DNA of 64,000 nt from Desulfobacterales bacterium. GTDB taxonomy: Bacteria; Desulfobacterota; Desulfobacteria; Desulfobacterales; SpSt-501. This document shows, piece by piece, positions 1 through 9,749 of the stretch. Made by a program: the position numbers and the translations under genes. The notes under the pieces are model-generated. The model made no database searches. It saw only the letters and a program-made list of their open reading frames with translations, and was not told the origin of the DNA. The stretch spans positions 62,001 to 126,000 of the forward strand of contig JAUQXK010000052.1 in assembly GCA_030834695.1 (NCBI GenBank). Direction: 5' to 3'. Position 1 is the first letter of the stretch; every line of letters starts with the position of its first letter.

Positions 1-1261
1 CCAGGCAATAAAGCGGAAATCCCGATTCGACCGCTTCCCAGAGAAAACCCGATCGGGTATGGGCGCGAACGTCCGGCAAATCCGACTCGTCACGGCAGAA
101 GAAATAAAGGCCCGGCTCGAGATCGGCCACGCGATGAACGAAGAGCAGCAAATGCAGGGCCGGCTCGCCCAGGCCGACGTCGAACGGGGCGGTGCCGTCG
201 CGGGGAAGGGTCCGGTCGATCATCGCCAGAAAATTTCGGCGCGACAGGGCCTCCCTCGGGTCGAAGGCGGTGGCGCTGCGTCGCCGCCGGATGATCTGCG
301 CCGCGGAAAGACTGGATTCCTCGGCAGGCCACCATGCCCGGCGAGGCTGGCGGCGGATGGAGCCGCGCGTAACCGGCTTGCGGCTATTTCCGGCCGCTTG
401 ATCGATGATCTCCCAGCCGACGTGTTCCCGGCTGAGGGCATTCGGGACGCCCTGGAACGGGATGGCCGCAAAAGCAGCCACGGCATCCTCCGGAAGCGTC
501 CGGGGAAGTCCTGCGGCGACGTTCGGATGGATGTAACCCAGAAGATCGGGATGTTCGACATCCTGGGAGGGAAAGCAGGTCTGCTTGAGGCCCAGCACGG
601 TTTCGATCGCATCATCGGAAAGGTCGATGAGGCTGGTCAGCCTCCATCCGAAGAGGTTGGCGGCAACCCGCAAGGCGGCGAGCGCATGGCCGACGTCGTG
701 GTTGCAGTAACGGAAGGCGCGCTCGCCGTACTTCCAGGACTCTCTCCAGAAGATGCTGGTCAGACCGATCAGAAATCCGTCTGCGCCGAAATGCGCGCGC
801 ATCGGCTCCCACCGGTCGGCGGGCATTTCAGCGCGGCGTTCCAGGCAGTGGTGCAACGGGGAGTAGTGGTAGATGCCGCCCGGGCATCCCTCCATGTCGG
901 GCAAGACCAGATGAGCCTCGGTCGGATGCAGGTTGCCGCTGGAGGGATTCATGCGCAGGGCCCAACGGGATCCGGCCGTCTCTTTCCAGGCGGAAAGCCC
1001 CATGGAAAGCTCCAAGATCCCGGCGATGAGCGTGAGGCCGAACGGGACGGGAGGTCGGCAGGCTTCGAACAAGCCATGGTGGCCGGCCGGCGGGTCCTCG
1101 GAAAGCAGGGGCAGGGCGATCCGCGGAACCCCCTCGTACCGGCGAAAGGGATCCGGCTGGTTTTTCCAGTCCATGTAGCCCAGCGACCGCGCATAGCGAT
1201 CCATATGGTGCTTGGTCTGCTCGTGGTAGCTCAGGACTGCTTCCGCGGCGGGATGGATCAT
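1..1261 (-). CDS. SagB-type (nitroreductase-fold) dehydrogenase, 3' end outside window
   Basis: An open minus-strand frame of 420 codons starts at ATG 1261 and runs off the left edge without a stop. A TGA lies a few codons upstream of that ATG, which fixes the frame. The N-terminal half contains SSGNLHPTEAHLV and GIYHYSPLHHCLE, the signature of SagB/ThcOx-like FMN oxidoreductases. A second nitroreductase-like half begins near residue 320 (IIRRRRSATAFDP). Family members reach about 500 residues, so roughly 100 are missing. SagB enzymes oxidise azolines in peptide natural products, but many genomic homologues have no peptide cluster and no known substrate. The start lies 29 nt after the stop of the upstream nitroreductase, so the two are probably co-transcribed. 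Confidence 0.85.
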   Translation of the reverse strand, partial: MIHPAAEAVLSYHEQTKHHMDRYARSLGYMDWKNQPDPFRRYEGVPRIALPLLSEDPPAGHHGLFEACRPPVPFGLTLIAGILELSMGLSAWKETAGSRWALRMNPSSGNLHPTEAHLVLPDMEGCPGGIYHYSPLHHCLERRAEMPADRWEPMRAHFGADGFLIGLTSIFWRESWKYGERAFRYCNHDVGHALAALRVAANLFGWRLTSLIDLSDDAIETVLGLKQTCFPSQDVEHPDLLGYIHPNVAAGLPRTLPEDAVAAFAAIPFQGVPNALSREHVGWEIIDQAAGNSRKPVTRGSIRRQPRRAWWPAEESSLSAAQIIRRRRSATAFDPREALSRRNFLAMIDRTLPRDGTAPFDVGLGEPALHLLLFVHRVADLEPGLYFFCRDESDLPDVRAHTRSGFLWEAVESGFPLYCL

Positions 1262-1289
1262 GGCCGCCCCCGGGCTTCAATGTCGGCGG

Positions 1290-1835
1290 TCAAAATTCGT
1301 CCTGGTGCGTGAATTCCGCAATCTCCCGGCGGTTGGGGGCTGAGGAGATTTTGGCGGGAAAGCCCAGCGGGATCATGGCGACCAGTTCATATCCCTGGGG
1401 GACCTTCAATACGGCTCCGGCCCGGTCGTGGTCGAAGAGGCCCACGACCACCGTGCCGAGTCCGAGCGCGTGAGCCGTCAGGCAGATGCTCTGGCAGGCG
1501 ATGCCCAGGTCGAACATGAACCAGTCTCCGAACTTGGTGGTAACCTGGTCCTTGTAGTAGCCCGAACTCTTGGTCCGGCCGCACAGGGCCAGTACCACCG
1601 GCGCCTGCACCATCGCCCCGGCGGCCGGGTTGCCCTTGGGCGGAAGGGTGGCTTGCAACTGCTGCTTGACAGCCGGATCGCGGACGACCACGATCTCCCA
1701 GCACTGGGTGTTGGCCCAGGAAGGCGACCAGCGGACAGCCTCCAGGACGGTGTCCAGCGCCTCCGCCGGCACATTCCGGTCTTCATATTTTCGGATGCTC
1801 CTGCGGGTCTTTACGATGTCCACGAATTCAGGCAT
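1290..1835 (-). CDS. Nitroreductase family protein
   Basis: This 181-residue protein has the classic nitroreductase opening (FVDIVKTRRSIRKYEDRNV) that binds FMN phosphate, and the later AHALGLGTVVVGLFD and VAMIPLGFP segments of the fold. Such enzymes are small homodimeric FMN proteins that reduce nitro, quinone or enone substrates with NAD(P)H; the true substrate cannot be told from sequence. The start at 1835 is supported by a strong GGGGAGGAAG ribosome site. The gene sits directly upstream of the SagB-type dehydrogenase, another flavin protein of the same fold. Confidence 0.88.
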   Translation of the reverse strand: MPEFVDIVKTRRSIRKYEDRNVPAEALDTVLEAVRWSPSWANTQCWEIVVVRDPAVKQQLQATLPPKGNPAAGAMVQAPVVLALCGRTKSSGYYKDQVTTKFGDWFMFDLGIACQSICLTAHALGLGTVVVGLFDHDRAGAVLKVPQGYELVAMIPLGFPAKISSAPNRREIAEFTHQDEF

Positions 1836-1940
1836 GTCGGCTTCCTCCCCACTTTTTCATGTCGTCGTTTCCCGTTTTCGGTCGATTGGAATGCCGCGGG
1901 CTTCTGCTCGGGCCGCGCTAAACAATAGGGCGCCTGCCTC

Positions 1941-1978
1941 GAAATAAAAAGGGGCGACGTCTTGCGGACGCCGCCCCC
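1941..1978 (-). terminator. Rho-independent terminator of the HesB selenoprotein gene
   Basis: A GC-rich stem (GGGGCG plus GACGTC-like arm against GACG-CCGCCCC, loop near 1962-1966) is followed on the minus strand by TTTTTATTTC. It lies just after the stop at 1996-1998. Confidence 0.8.
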
Positions 1979-1995
1979 CGATCGCATGGCTGGCA

Positions 1996-2316
1996 TTATT
2001 TCTCGGTGCTGCACGATCCGTGGCAGCCTCCGCATCCCTCGCCGGAGTTGAGATTGATGCTCGAATTGATCCGGAAACCATATCCCATGAAATCCACGGT
2101 CACGGGTTTGGCCTTTTCGTAAAAATCCTTGTCGATCACGAATTGAAACCCATTCACGTTGAAAACGCTGTCGCTGTCGCGCGGCTCATCCAGAGCCATT
2201 GCCAGAGAAGGGCCGCCTCAGCCACCTTCGTTTAGGAAGATACGGATGGGCGAAACCTCTTTGTTTTTGAAATATTCAGCAATCTGATGATGGGCTGCCG
2301 GGGTGACCTCTACCAT
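1996..2316 (-). CDS. HesB/IscA-like selenoprotein with in-frame UGA (Sec) at codon 33
   Basis: The minus-strand frame begins at ATG 2316 behind a strong GAGGAGGAA site, reads 32 sense codons, meets TGA at 2220-2218, then continues 73 codons in the same frame to TAA at 1996. The protein across the TGA reads NEGG-U-GGPSLAMALDEP, where the residue at U is Cys in ordinary IscA/HesB-fold relatives. The C-terminus has further cysteines (GEGCGGCHGSC). HesB-like selenoproteins with Sec at this place are established in Deltaproteobacteria. The role is probably iron-sulfur or metal handling, or thiol redox chemistry, in the cytoplasm. A plain nonsense mutation is unlikely, because both halves match the family and the gene has a good ribosome site and terminator. 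Automatic callers would report only the 67-residue downstream half from ATG 2199. No selA, selB or selD is seen in this window. Confidence 0.88.
2181..2220 (-). promoter_or_regulatory. Candidate bacterial SECIS element (UGA plus following hairpin)
   Basis: Immediately after the UGA the mRNA can pair GCGGC with GCCGC (5 bp, closing about 35 nt) around an inner hairpin GGC-AAUG-GCU. The spacing from the UGA to the small apical loop, about 15-24 nt, agrees with bacterial SECIS elements bound by SelB. This is hand folding only, so the exact pairs are uncertain. Confidence 0.55.
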
Positions 2317-2448
2317 GTTGTTCCTCCTCGAATACGCCTGGTTATTTCAGGCGTTGGTGCAATGATTAAGGACAGATAATAGGGGTATGCATGCGGCTTG
2401 TCAATCAAAAAACAGGCAAAAAACAGGCGGGTTCAGGCGAGTCCGTTT

Positions 2449-2985
2449 TCATTTCAAATCGGCGAGGTAGTCCTGGTAGACCTTCAGGTGCCCGGCCGAA
2501 AAAAGCACGAAAATGACTTTATCGAGGGACGGGTGGTTTTCCAGCAGCCGCACGGTCGTATCGACGGCGATCCGGCAGGCCTCCCCGATGGGATACCCGT
2601 AGACGCCGCAGCTGATGGCCGGGAAGGCAATGGTGGCCAGACGGTGCCGAACCGCCAACTCGATGCTGTTGCGGTAGCAGGCGCTGAGAAGCTCTTTATC
2701 GCGCGGAATGCCCCGATACACCGGCCCGACGGTGTGAATCACGTGGCGGGCCGGGAGCCGGTAGCCCTTGGTGATCCGGGCTTCGCCCGTAGGGCAGCCG
2801 CCGATGCCCCGGCACTCCTCCAGCAGCTGGGGGCCGGCCGCCCGATGGATGGCGCCGTCCACCCCGCCGCCGCCGAGGAGCGATTGGTTGGCGGCATTGA
2901 CGATGGCATCCACCGCCAGCTGGGTGATGTCATCCGCCCGGGCCTCAATCCGATTCAGGCAACCTGTTTTCATCATCATTGACAT
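2449..2985 (-). CDS. Macrodomain protein (O-acetyl-ADP-ribose deacetylase-like, YmdB type)
   Basis: About 178 residues forming a single macrodomain: VDAIVNAANQSLLGGGGVDGAIH carries the Asn and Gly-rich ADP-ribose loop, and FPAISCGVYGYP the second loop. MacroD-type enzymes hydrolyse O-acetyl-ADP-ribose or remove mono-ADP-ribose from proteins. Several starts are possible: GTG 2991 overlaps the TGA of the upstream FmdB gene, while ATG 2985 and ATGs at 2979-2973 follow. I chose 2985 behind GTGAGG. The tight overlap suggests translational coupling with the zinc-ribbon gene upstream. Confidence 0.87.
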   Translation of the reverse strand: MSMMMKTGCLNRIEARADDITQLAVDAIVNAANQSLLGGGGVDGAIHRAAGPQLLEECRGIGGCPTGEARITKGYRLPARHVIHTVGPVYRGIPRDKELLSACYRNSIELAVRHRLATIAFPAISCGVYGYPIGEACRIAVDTTVRLLENHPSLDKVIFVLFSAGHLKVYQDYLADLK

Positions 2986-2987
2986 CC

Positions 2988-3482
2988 TCACAGGTCATAC
3001 AAAGTGTCGTCCCGCCGGGGCGGCGGGCGATTTCCGGCTTTTTTGGCCCCCTTTTTCCCGGGCAGCAGAAAAGGGTCTTCGCCTTCGAGAAGATCCCCCA
3101 TTTCGGCCTCGATCTGATCCGGGTCCTCGCCTTTCTCCATACGGCGGAGCGCCTCGGTCATGCCGGGGCCGAGTTCCATGCCGGTCATGTCGGTCAGCTT
3201 GCGCATCAGGTTGGCCGCCTGCCGGGGATTCTCTTCGTCGATGGATTCGGCCTCGCTCGCCAGGGTCTGCATCGCTTTTTCCATCCGACTTTCATCGAAC
3301 GGCAAATCGTCCGGACCGCCGCCTTCCTTGGCCCGGCCGGTGAAGGCAAAGGCGGACATCATCCGGGACAACGGCCGGCTTCCGCATTTCGGGCATTTGG
3401 GTTTTTTGGACGTATTGATGGACCGGGAAAAGAAATTGAAAATGGTGTTGCAGTCGCTGCAATAGAATTCATAGATCGGCAT
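2988..3482 (-). CDS. FmdB-family zinc-ribbon protein
   Basis: The protein opens MPIYEFYCSDCNTIFNFF and has a second CPKCGS pair, the CxxC...CxxC zinc ribbon of the FmdB/putative regulatory protein family. The remaining ~110 residues are charged and end in a basic stretch, longer than the usual 70-110 residue family member. The start at 3482 is chosen because MPIYEF is the near-invariant family N-terminus; an in-frame extension to 3542 exists but is not conserved-looking. Function is not established; FmdB was named from a formamidase operon. It overlaps the start of the macrodomain gene. Confidence 0.85.
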   Translation of the reverse strand: MPIYEFYCSDCNTIFNFFSRSINTSKKPKCPKCGSRPLSRMMSAFAFTGRAKEGGGPDDLPFDESRMEKAMQTLASEAESIDEENPRQAANLMRKLTDMTGMELGPGMTEALRRMEKGEDPDQIEAEMGDLLEGEDPFLLPGKKGAKKAGNRPPPRRDDTLYDL

Positions 3483-3671
3483 CCGGGTATCCCCCTTGAT
3501 CGTTGCCATGGAGCGGTTGTGTTGGAAAATTATAAAAAGCAACGTGCCGGATTGTCAACCGCATATGTGGTGCCATCCGAAAGACGGAACGATGGCACCG
3601 CAAGTTGACTTGTCCGGCGTCCATCTGCTATGCCACCGTGCAAAACCCATCGAAAGGGAGGAAGGCTAATT

Positions 3672-4088
3672 ATGGAGCGAACACTGTCCATCATCAAGCC
3701 CGACGGGGTCGCGCGCGGCCTGGTCGGGAAGGTGATCCAACGCATCGAGGGCTTGGGCTTGAAAATCGCCGCCATCAAAATGGTGCACATGAGCCGGTTT
3801 CAGGCGGAAGGTTTTTATGCCGTGCATCGCGAGCGCCCGTTTTTTGAGAGCCTCACCGCCTTCATGAGTTCGGGCCCGGCCGTGGTCATGGTGCTGCAAG
3901 GTGACAACGCCATCGCACGTTGGCGCGAGCTCATGGGGGCCACGGATTACCGCAAGGCGGCCGAGGGGACCCTGCGCCGGGAGTTTGCAACCGACATCGA
4001 AAAAAACGTGGTCCACGGCTCTGACGCGCCCGAGACCGCGGCGTTCGAGATCGGCTATTTCTTCAACCGGTTTGAGATCATCGCCTGA
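3672..4088 (+). CDS. ndk: Nucleoside diphosphate kinase
   Basis: The 138-residue product has the full Ndk pattern: [15 protein letters not shown] at the N-terminus and [12 protein letters not shown], which holds the phosphorylated histidine and the following SDA loop. It transfers the gamma phosphate from ATP to NDPs and dNDPs through a phosphohistidine. Start 3672 follows GAAAGGGAGGAAGG, a strong ribosome site. Its TGA overlaps the ATG of trmJ by one base, so the two are translated as a pair. Confidence 0.97.
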   Translation: MERTLSIIKPDGVARGLVGKVIQRIEGLGLKIAAIKMVHMSRFQAEGFYAVHRERPFFESLTAFMSSGPAVVMVLQGDNAIARWRELMGATDYRKAAEGTLRREFATDIEKNVVHGSDAPETAAFEIGYFFNRFEIIA

Positions 4089-4852
4089 TGGCGGTTAAAA
4101 TCAACCTGGCGAACATCGCCATCGTCCTGGTCCAGCCGAACATCTCCGAAAACATCGGCGCGGCCGCCCGCGCCATGTGCAACATGGGTCTCCGGCGGTT
4201 GATCGTGGTGGATCCGCCGCGATGCGACCTGACGCGGGTGTGCAAGATGGCCACCCACGCGGCCCTCGATGTGGTCGAGGGCATGGAGGTTTTTGCCGAC
4301 TTGTCCGAGGCGCTGCGGGAGTTCGCCTATGTCGTGGGAACCACGGCGCGCCTGGGTGGTCAGCGACAGGTCATCAGCAGCCCCGCCCGTCTGGCGGAGA
4401 TGCTGATCCCGATTTCGGCGGACAATTCAATCGCCGTCCTCTTCGGCCCCGAGGATCGCGGGCTGACCAACGAAGACCTGCGCTTCTGTCACAGCGTCAT
4501 GACGATCCCCACGGCGGACTTTTCTTCACTCAACCTCGCGCAGGCGGTCATGGTCGTCTGTTACGAACTGTTTCGCTGCAACCTCGATGCGGTCAGGGAA
4601 TTCGCCCCGCGCCTGGCCAACCGCTTCGAGCTCGATGCCATGTATGCGCAGCTCAAAGACGTGCTCCTGCGCATCTGCTTCATCAATCCGGCCAACCCGG
4701 ACTACTTCATGAACAACTTGCGCCATTTCGGCACGCGCATGCGACTGCGCGCGAAGGAAGTGCAGATCGTGCGAGGCATCTGCCGCCAGATCGACTGGTA
4801 TGGGAAGCACTGCTTCGAGCAGGGGAAGAAGTCCAGGGATGCCGGCGGATGA
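4088..4852 (+). CDS. trmJ: TrmJ-like tRNA 2'-O-methyltransferase (SPOUT family)
   Basis: 254 residues with SPOUT motif 1 (LVQPNISENIGAAARAM), motif 2 (LFGPEDRGLTNEDL) and motif 3 (SSLNLAQAVMVVCYEL), the knot that binds AdoMet. TrmJ methylates the ribose of position 32 in tRNA; close relatives in the same family are annotated only as TrmH group 1. A C-terminal helical region follows the knot. It overlaps ndk by one base and converges with leuD 14 nt away; I see no clear terminator between them. Confidence 0.9.
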   Translation: MAVKINLANIAIVLVQPNISENIGAAARAMCNMGLRRLIVVDPPRCDLTRVCKMATHAALDVVEGMEVFADLSEALREFAYVVGTTARLGGQRQVISSPARLAEMLIPISADNSIAVLFGPEDRGLTNEDLRFCHSVMTIPTADFSSLNLAQAVMVVCYELFRCNLDAVREFAPRLANRFELDAMYAQLKDVLLRICFINPANPDYFMNNLRHFGTRMRLRAKEVQIVRGICRQIDWYGKHCFEQGKKSRDAGG

Positions 4853-4865
4853 AGGTGCGGCCGCA

Positions 4866-5390
4866 TCAATAGTTGGTGTCTGCGTATTCCAGCCAGCCGC
4901 CGGCTTCGACCAGAGCCCGATCGAACTCGGCGAGCGTAAACAGAATTTCTTCCGCACGGCCGTCGGCGCGGATGGCCAGCACGGAGCGGGCGACGTCCGC
5001 CGTGGCAACGGTTGCGCGGTGAGCAAACTCCGTGAAGAGCCGGTCGATGGTTTCGGCCGGCAGCTCCACGGCCAGCAGGCCGCAGTTGAACATGTTCTGG
5101 CGGAAGATGCGCGCAAAGCTTTCCGCGATGACCAGGCGGATGCCGTTGGCCTCCAGCGCCCAGGGGGCGTGCTCGCGGGACGAGCCGCAGCCGAAGTTGG
5201 CTCGGCTGATAATGACCTCGCGCCCCGGAATGTCGCGGTGCGGCGCAAAGCCGTCCAGCTTCAGGTCTTCGAACAGATAAGGCTTCAATGCTTCGCGCTC
5301 GATTTCGGTCAGATATTTTGCCGGGATGATCTCATCGGTGTTGATATCCGGCCGGTTCAGAAACAACACGCTGCCGCCGAAGGATTTCAT
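4866..5390 (-). CDS. leuD: 3-isopropylmalate dehydratase small subunit (LeuD-like)
   Basis: 174 residues with NTDEIIPAKYL near the N-terminus and NFGCGSSREHAPWAL, the substrate-loop signature of aconitase-family small subunits. It joins LeuC to isomerise 2- and 3-isopropylmalate in leucine synthesis. The start at 5390 lies 12 nt after the leuC stop at 5402. The short length and the partner's type match the archaeal-like LeuCD subgroup, whose members also include homoaconitase and methylmalate-type hydro-lyases, so substrate identity is not fully fixed. Confidence 0.9.
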   Translation of the reverse strand: MKSFGGSVLFLNRPDINTDEIIPAKYLTEIEREALKPYLFEDLKLDGFAPHRDIPGREVIISRANFGCGSSREHAPWALEANGIRLVIAESFARIFRQNMFNCGLLAVELPAETIDRLFTEFAHRATVATADVARSVLAIRADGRAEEILFTLAEFDRALVEAGGWLEYADTNY

Positions 5391-5401
5391 TTGTGATCGT
5401 C

Positions 5402-6688
5402 CTATCCGTTGAATAGTTCTGAATTTTGAATATGACCGGCCAGCGCCGACGCCGCCGCGGTGGCCGGGCTCATGAGGTGCACCATGCCGCCGCGGCCCAT
5501 GCGGCCGTTGAAGTTGCGGTTGGAGGTAGAGGCGCAAACCTCGCCTTCGGCCAGGACCCCGGTGCTCATTCCCAGGCAAGGGCCGCAGGTGGGGTTGGTG
5601 ACACAGAACCCCGCGTCCAGAAAAATTTGGATGAGGCCTTCCGCCAGTGCCTGAGCGTAGATTTGAGTGGTCGTCGGGCAGACGATGGCGCGTACGTGCG
5701 GGTGGATCTTCCGCCCCTTCAGCACGCGGGCTGCGCTGCGCAGGTCATCCAGGCGGCCGTTGGTGCAGGAGCCGATGAACACCTGTTCGATGGGGGTGCC
5801 CTGCATCTCGCGGACCGGCTTGACGTTGTCCGGTTTCCATCCAAAGGTGGTGACGGGCTCCACCTCGGAAACGTCGTGCACGACCACCTCCTCGTAGACC
5901 GCATCCGGATCGGGCCACCATCGGCGGAAGGCCGTTACGGCGGCAGCCCGGTCCGGGTAGCCATCCCGAATGAACTCCCAGAGGTAATCGGCGGTTATCT
6001 CGTCGGGGTAACAGATCCCGCAGGTGCCGCCGGCTTCAACCGTCATGTTGCACAGGGTCATGCGGGCGTCCATGTTCATGGCCGCCACCACCGGACCGTC
6101 GAACTCGACGATGCGATGGGTGGCGCCGTTCATGCCGATGCGGCCGATGATGGACAGAATGACGTCCTTGGCGAACACGCCCGGCCGCAGCTGGCCGACG
6201 AGGCGAATCTTCATCGTGCGCGGGGTGCGGAAGGCGCCGACGCCCTTCAGGATGCCCACTGCCAGGTCGGTGGTGCCCACCCCCGGGGTGAAGGCGCCGA
6301 AGGCCCCGTCCGTGCAGGTGTGGGAATCACCCATGATCACGGTGTAGCCGGGTCGGACGAAGCCCTGCTCGGGAAACAGCACGTGGCAGACCCCGTTGCG
6401 GCCGACATCGAAGAAGTCCGTGATCCGGTGGCGGCGGGCCCAGTCCCGCAGAATCTTGCCCTGCAGGGCGGTATTGGAATCCTTGGCGGGGGTCACGTGG
6501 TCGATGACCGCTTTGATTTTGGAAGGGTCGAAGACCCGGTCCCGGCCCTTGCGCATCAGGTCCAGGATGGCGGTGGGAGTGGTGATCTCGTGGCAGAACA
6601 CCGCATCCAGGCGCAGGATCCAGACATCGGCCGCCGGCCGATCCACCACGTGGGTATCGAATATTTTTTCAGCAACCGTTTTCCCCAT
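5402..6688 (-). CDS. leuC: 3-isopropylmalate dehydratase large subunit (LeuC-like, aconitase family)
   Basis: 428 residues with aconitase family signatures: VIMGDSHTCTDGAFGAFTPGVG, a cluster cysteine in FIGSCTNGRLDDL, and NPTCGPCLG carrying the two other [4Fe-4S] ligands. STSNRNFNGRMG near the C-terminus is the substrate-site loop. It is the upstream partner of leuD (gap 11 nt) on the same strand. No leuA or leuB lies in the window, so the assignment to leucine synthesis rests on family identity. Confidence 0.92.
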   Translation of the reverse strand: MGKTVAEKIFDTHVVDRPAADVWILRLDAVFCHEITTPTAILDLMRKGRDRVFDPSKIKAVIDHVTPAKDSNTALQGKILRDWARRHRITDFFDVGRNGVCHVLFPEQGFVRPGYTVIMGDSHTCTDGAFGAFTPGVGTTDLAVGILKGVGAFRTPRTMKIRLVGQLRPGVFAKDVILSIIGRIGMNGATHRIVEFDGPVVAAMNMDARMTLCNMTVEAGGTCGICYPDEITADYLWEFIRDGYPDRAAAVTAFRRWWPDPDAVYEEVVVHDVSEVEPVTTFGWKPDNVKPVREMQGTPIEQVFIGSCTNGRLDDLRSAARVLKGRKIHPHVRAIVCPTTTQIYAQALAEGLIQIFLDAGFCVTNPTCGPCLGMSTGVLAEGEVCASTSNRNFNGRMGRGGMVHLMSPATAAASALAGHIQNSELFNG

Positions 6689-6713
6689 AATTGTGTTCCT
6701 CTTTTCTGTATTT

Positions 6714-6758
6714 AGAAATGATCCGGTCGTCCGATTCTTCTGGACAACCGGATCATTT

Positions 6759-6760
<2 letters not shown>
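6714..6760. terminator. Strong hairpin between lepA and leuC
   Basis: A perfect 14-bp inverted repeat (AGAAATGATCCGGT at 6714-6727 and its complement at 6747-6760) with an inner GTCC/GGAC pair. It overlaps the lepA stop codon and precedes leuC on the minus strand. There is no good T-run, so it may be an attenuating or mRNA-protecting stem rather than an efficient terminator. Confidence 0.6.
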
Positions 6761-8555
<1,795 letters not shown>

Positions 8556-8790
8556 GTTTGCAGGGGTCGGAGAAAAAAAGTCGCGTGGCGTCGGGTGCGA
8601 TCGAACGGGCCGCACGCCCGCGGATGGCTGCGAGCAAGTTGACTCCGAAAGCCTTTCCGGGTATATTAAAACCATTATAAAGATGAACAAATTAGCAGCG
8701 AACCTTTGCCGCTGTCAAGGTGTCGATTCTTTAAAACCTGACAGCGGAACGGCAGGGTTCGTCCGCAACCGGCTGAAGGGGGCAGGGATC

Positions 8791-9723
8791 GTGGGGCAGC
8801 GAATCCTGATCGTCGATGATAAGCCTGAAATCCGCGATTCCATATGCGAATACATGCGGATCGCCGGGTTTGAGACCGAATCGGCCGCCAGCGCCGAAGC
8901 AGCCCTCGACCGGATTCGGCAGGCTCCCTTTGACATCATGATCGCGGACATCGCCATGCCGGGGCTGGGCGGGCTCGAACTGACGCGCCTCGTCAAGCGG
9001 GACCACTGCGCGGATGTCATTGTGATGACCGGCTACACCCAGAACTACTCGTATGAAGACGCCATCAATATCGGGGCGAGCGACTTCGTGATCAAACCGG
9101 TGCGTTACGAAGAACTGCTGCTGCGCGTGCGGCGGGTCTTGCGGGAACGGGAACTCACCGACGAGCGCAACCGCATGCTGGAGAAGCTCCAGAGGCTGGC
9201 CATCACCGACGGGTTGACCACCCTTTTCAATTCGCGGCACTTTTACAGCCAGCTCGAGCTCGAGGCGGATCGTTCCATCCGCTACAAGCACCCGCTGGCC
9301 CTCCTGCTGATTGATATCGACCGCTTCAAGGAATTCAACGACGCCTTCGGCCATCTCGAAGGCGACAAGGTGCTGGTGCGGTTCAGCCAAATCCTGAAGT
9401 CCTGCCTGCGCGCCAACGACTCTGCCTATCGATACGGCGGCGAGGAGTTCACCGTGATTCTGCCGGAAACCGCTGCCGAAGAAGCCCGGACCGTGGCGCA
9501 GCGCATCCGCTCAGCGCTCGAAGCCGAGCGGTTCACCCCGCCTCCGGGGCGGGGCGTGTCCAAGACCATCAGCATCGGTGTTACCGAGTATGCCCCCATG
9601 GAAGACATGACCACCTTCATCCGGCGCGCCGACGAGGCTATGTACGTTTCCAAGCAAAACGGCCGCAACCGCGTTTCGGTTCTTGCTCCGCCGGTTGCCC
9701 GGATCTCCAACTCCACGGTTTAA
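8791..9723 (+). CDS. Response regulator with GGDEF output (diguanylate cyclase)
   Basis: Residues 1-120 form a receiver domain: LIVDDKPEIRD acidic pocket, phospho-Asp in IMIADIAMPG, VMTGY, and Lys in FVIKPV. Residues ~145-300 form a GGDEF domain with active site RYGGEEF and a complete inhibitory site RAND five residues upstream. It should make cyclic di-GMP when phosphorylated and be product-inhibited. Start GTG 8791 is chosen because GGGGGCAGGGATC precedes it and VGQRILIVDD starts the receiver; an ATG at 8683 is an alternative. No cognate kinase is adjacent. A PilZ protein and other receivers occur elsewhere in the window. Confidence 0.93.
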   Translation: MGQRILIVDDKPEIRDSICEYMRIAGFETESAASAEAALDRIRQAPFDIMIADIAMPGLGGLELTRLVKRDHCADVIVMTGYTQNYSYEDAINIGASDFVIKPVRYEELLLRVRRVLRERELTDERNRMLEKLQRLAITDGLTTLFNSRHFYSQLELEADRSIRYKHPLALLLIDIDRFKEFNDAFGHLEGDKVLVRFSQILKSCLRANDSAYRYGGEEFTVILPETAAEEARTVAQRIRSALEAERFTPPPGRGVSKTISIGVTEYAPMEDMTTFIRRADEAMYVSKQNGRNRVSVLAPPVARISNSTV

Positions 9724-9749
9724 CAAACCTCCGCCGACCCGCAACCGCT

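Noticed and set aside
59-1312. Plus-strand open frame of 417 codons at the left edge
   Set aside because: It is antisense to the SagB-type gene, which has clear family motifs on the minus strand; the plus frame has low-complexity Gly/Arg composition and no recognisable motif.
5426-6715. Plus-strand open frame of 429 codons
   Set aside because: It mirrors leuC in GC-rich DNA. LeuC on the minus strand has cluster cysteines and a matching leuD; the mirror frame is His/Gly/Ala-rich with no domain.
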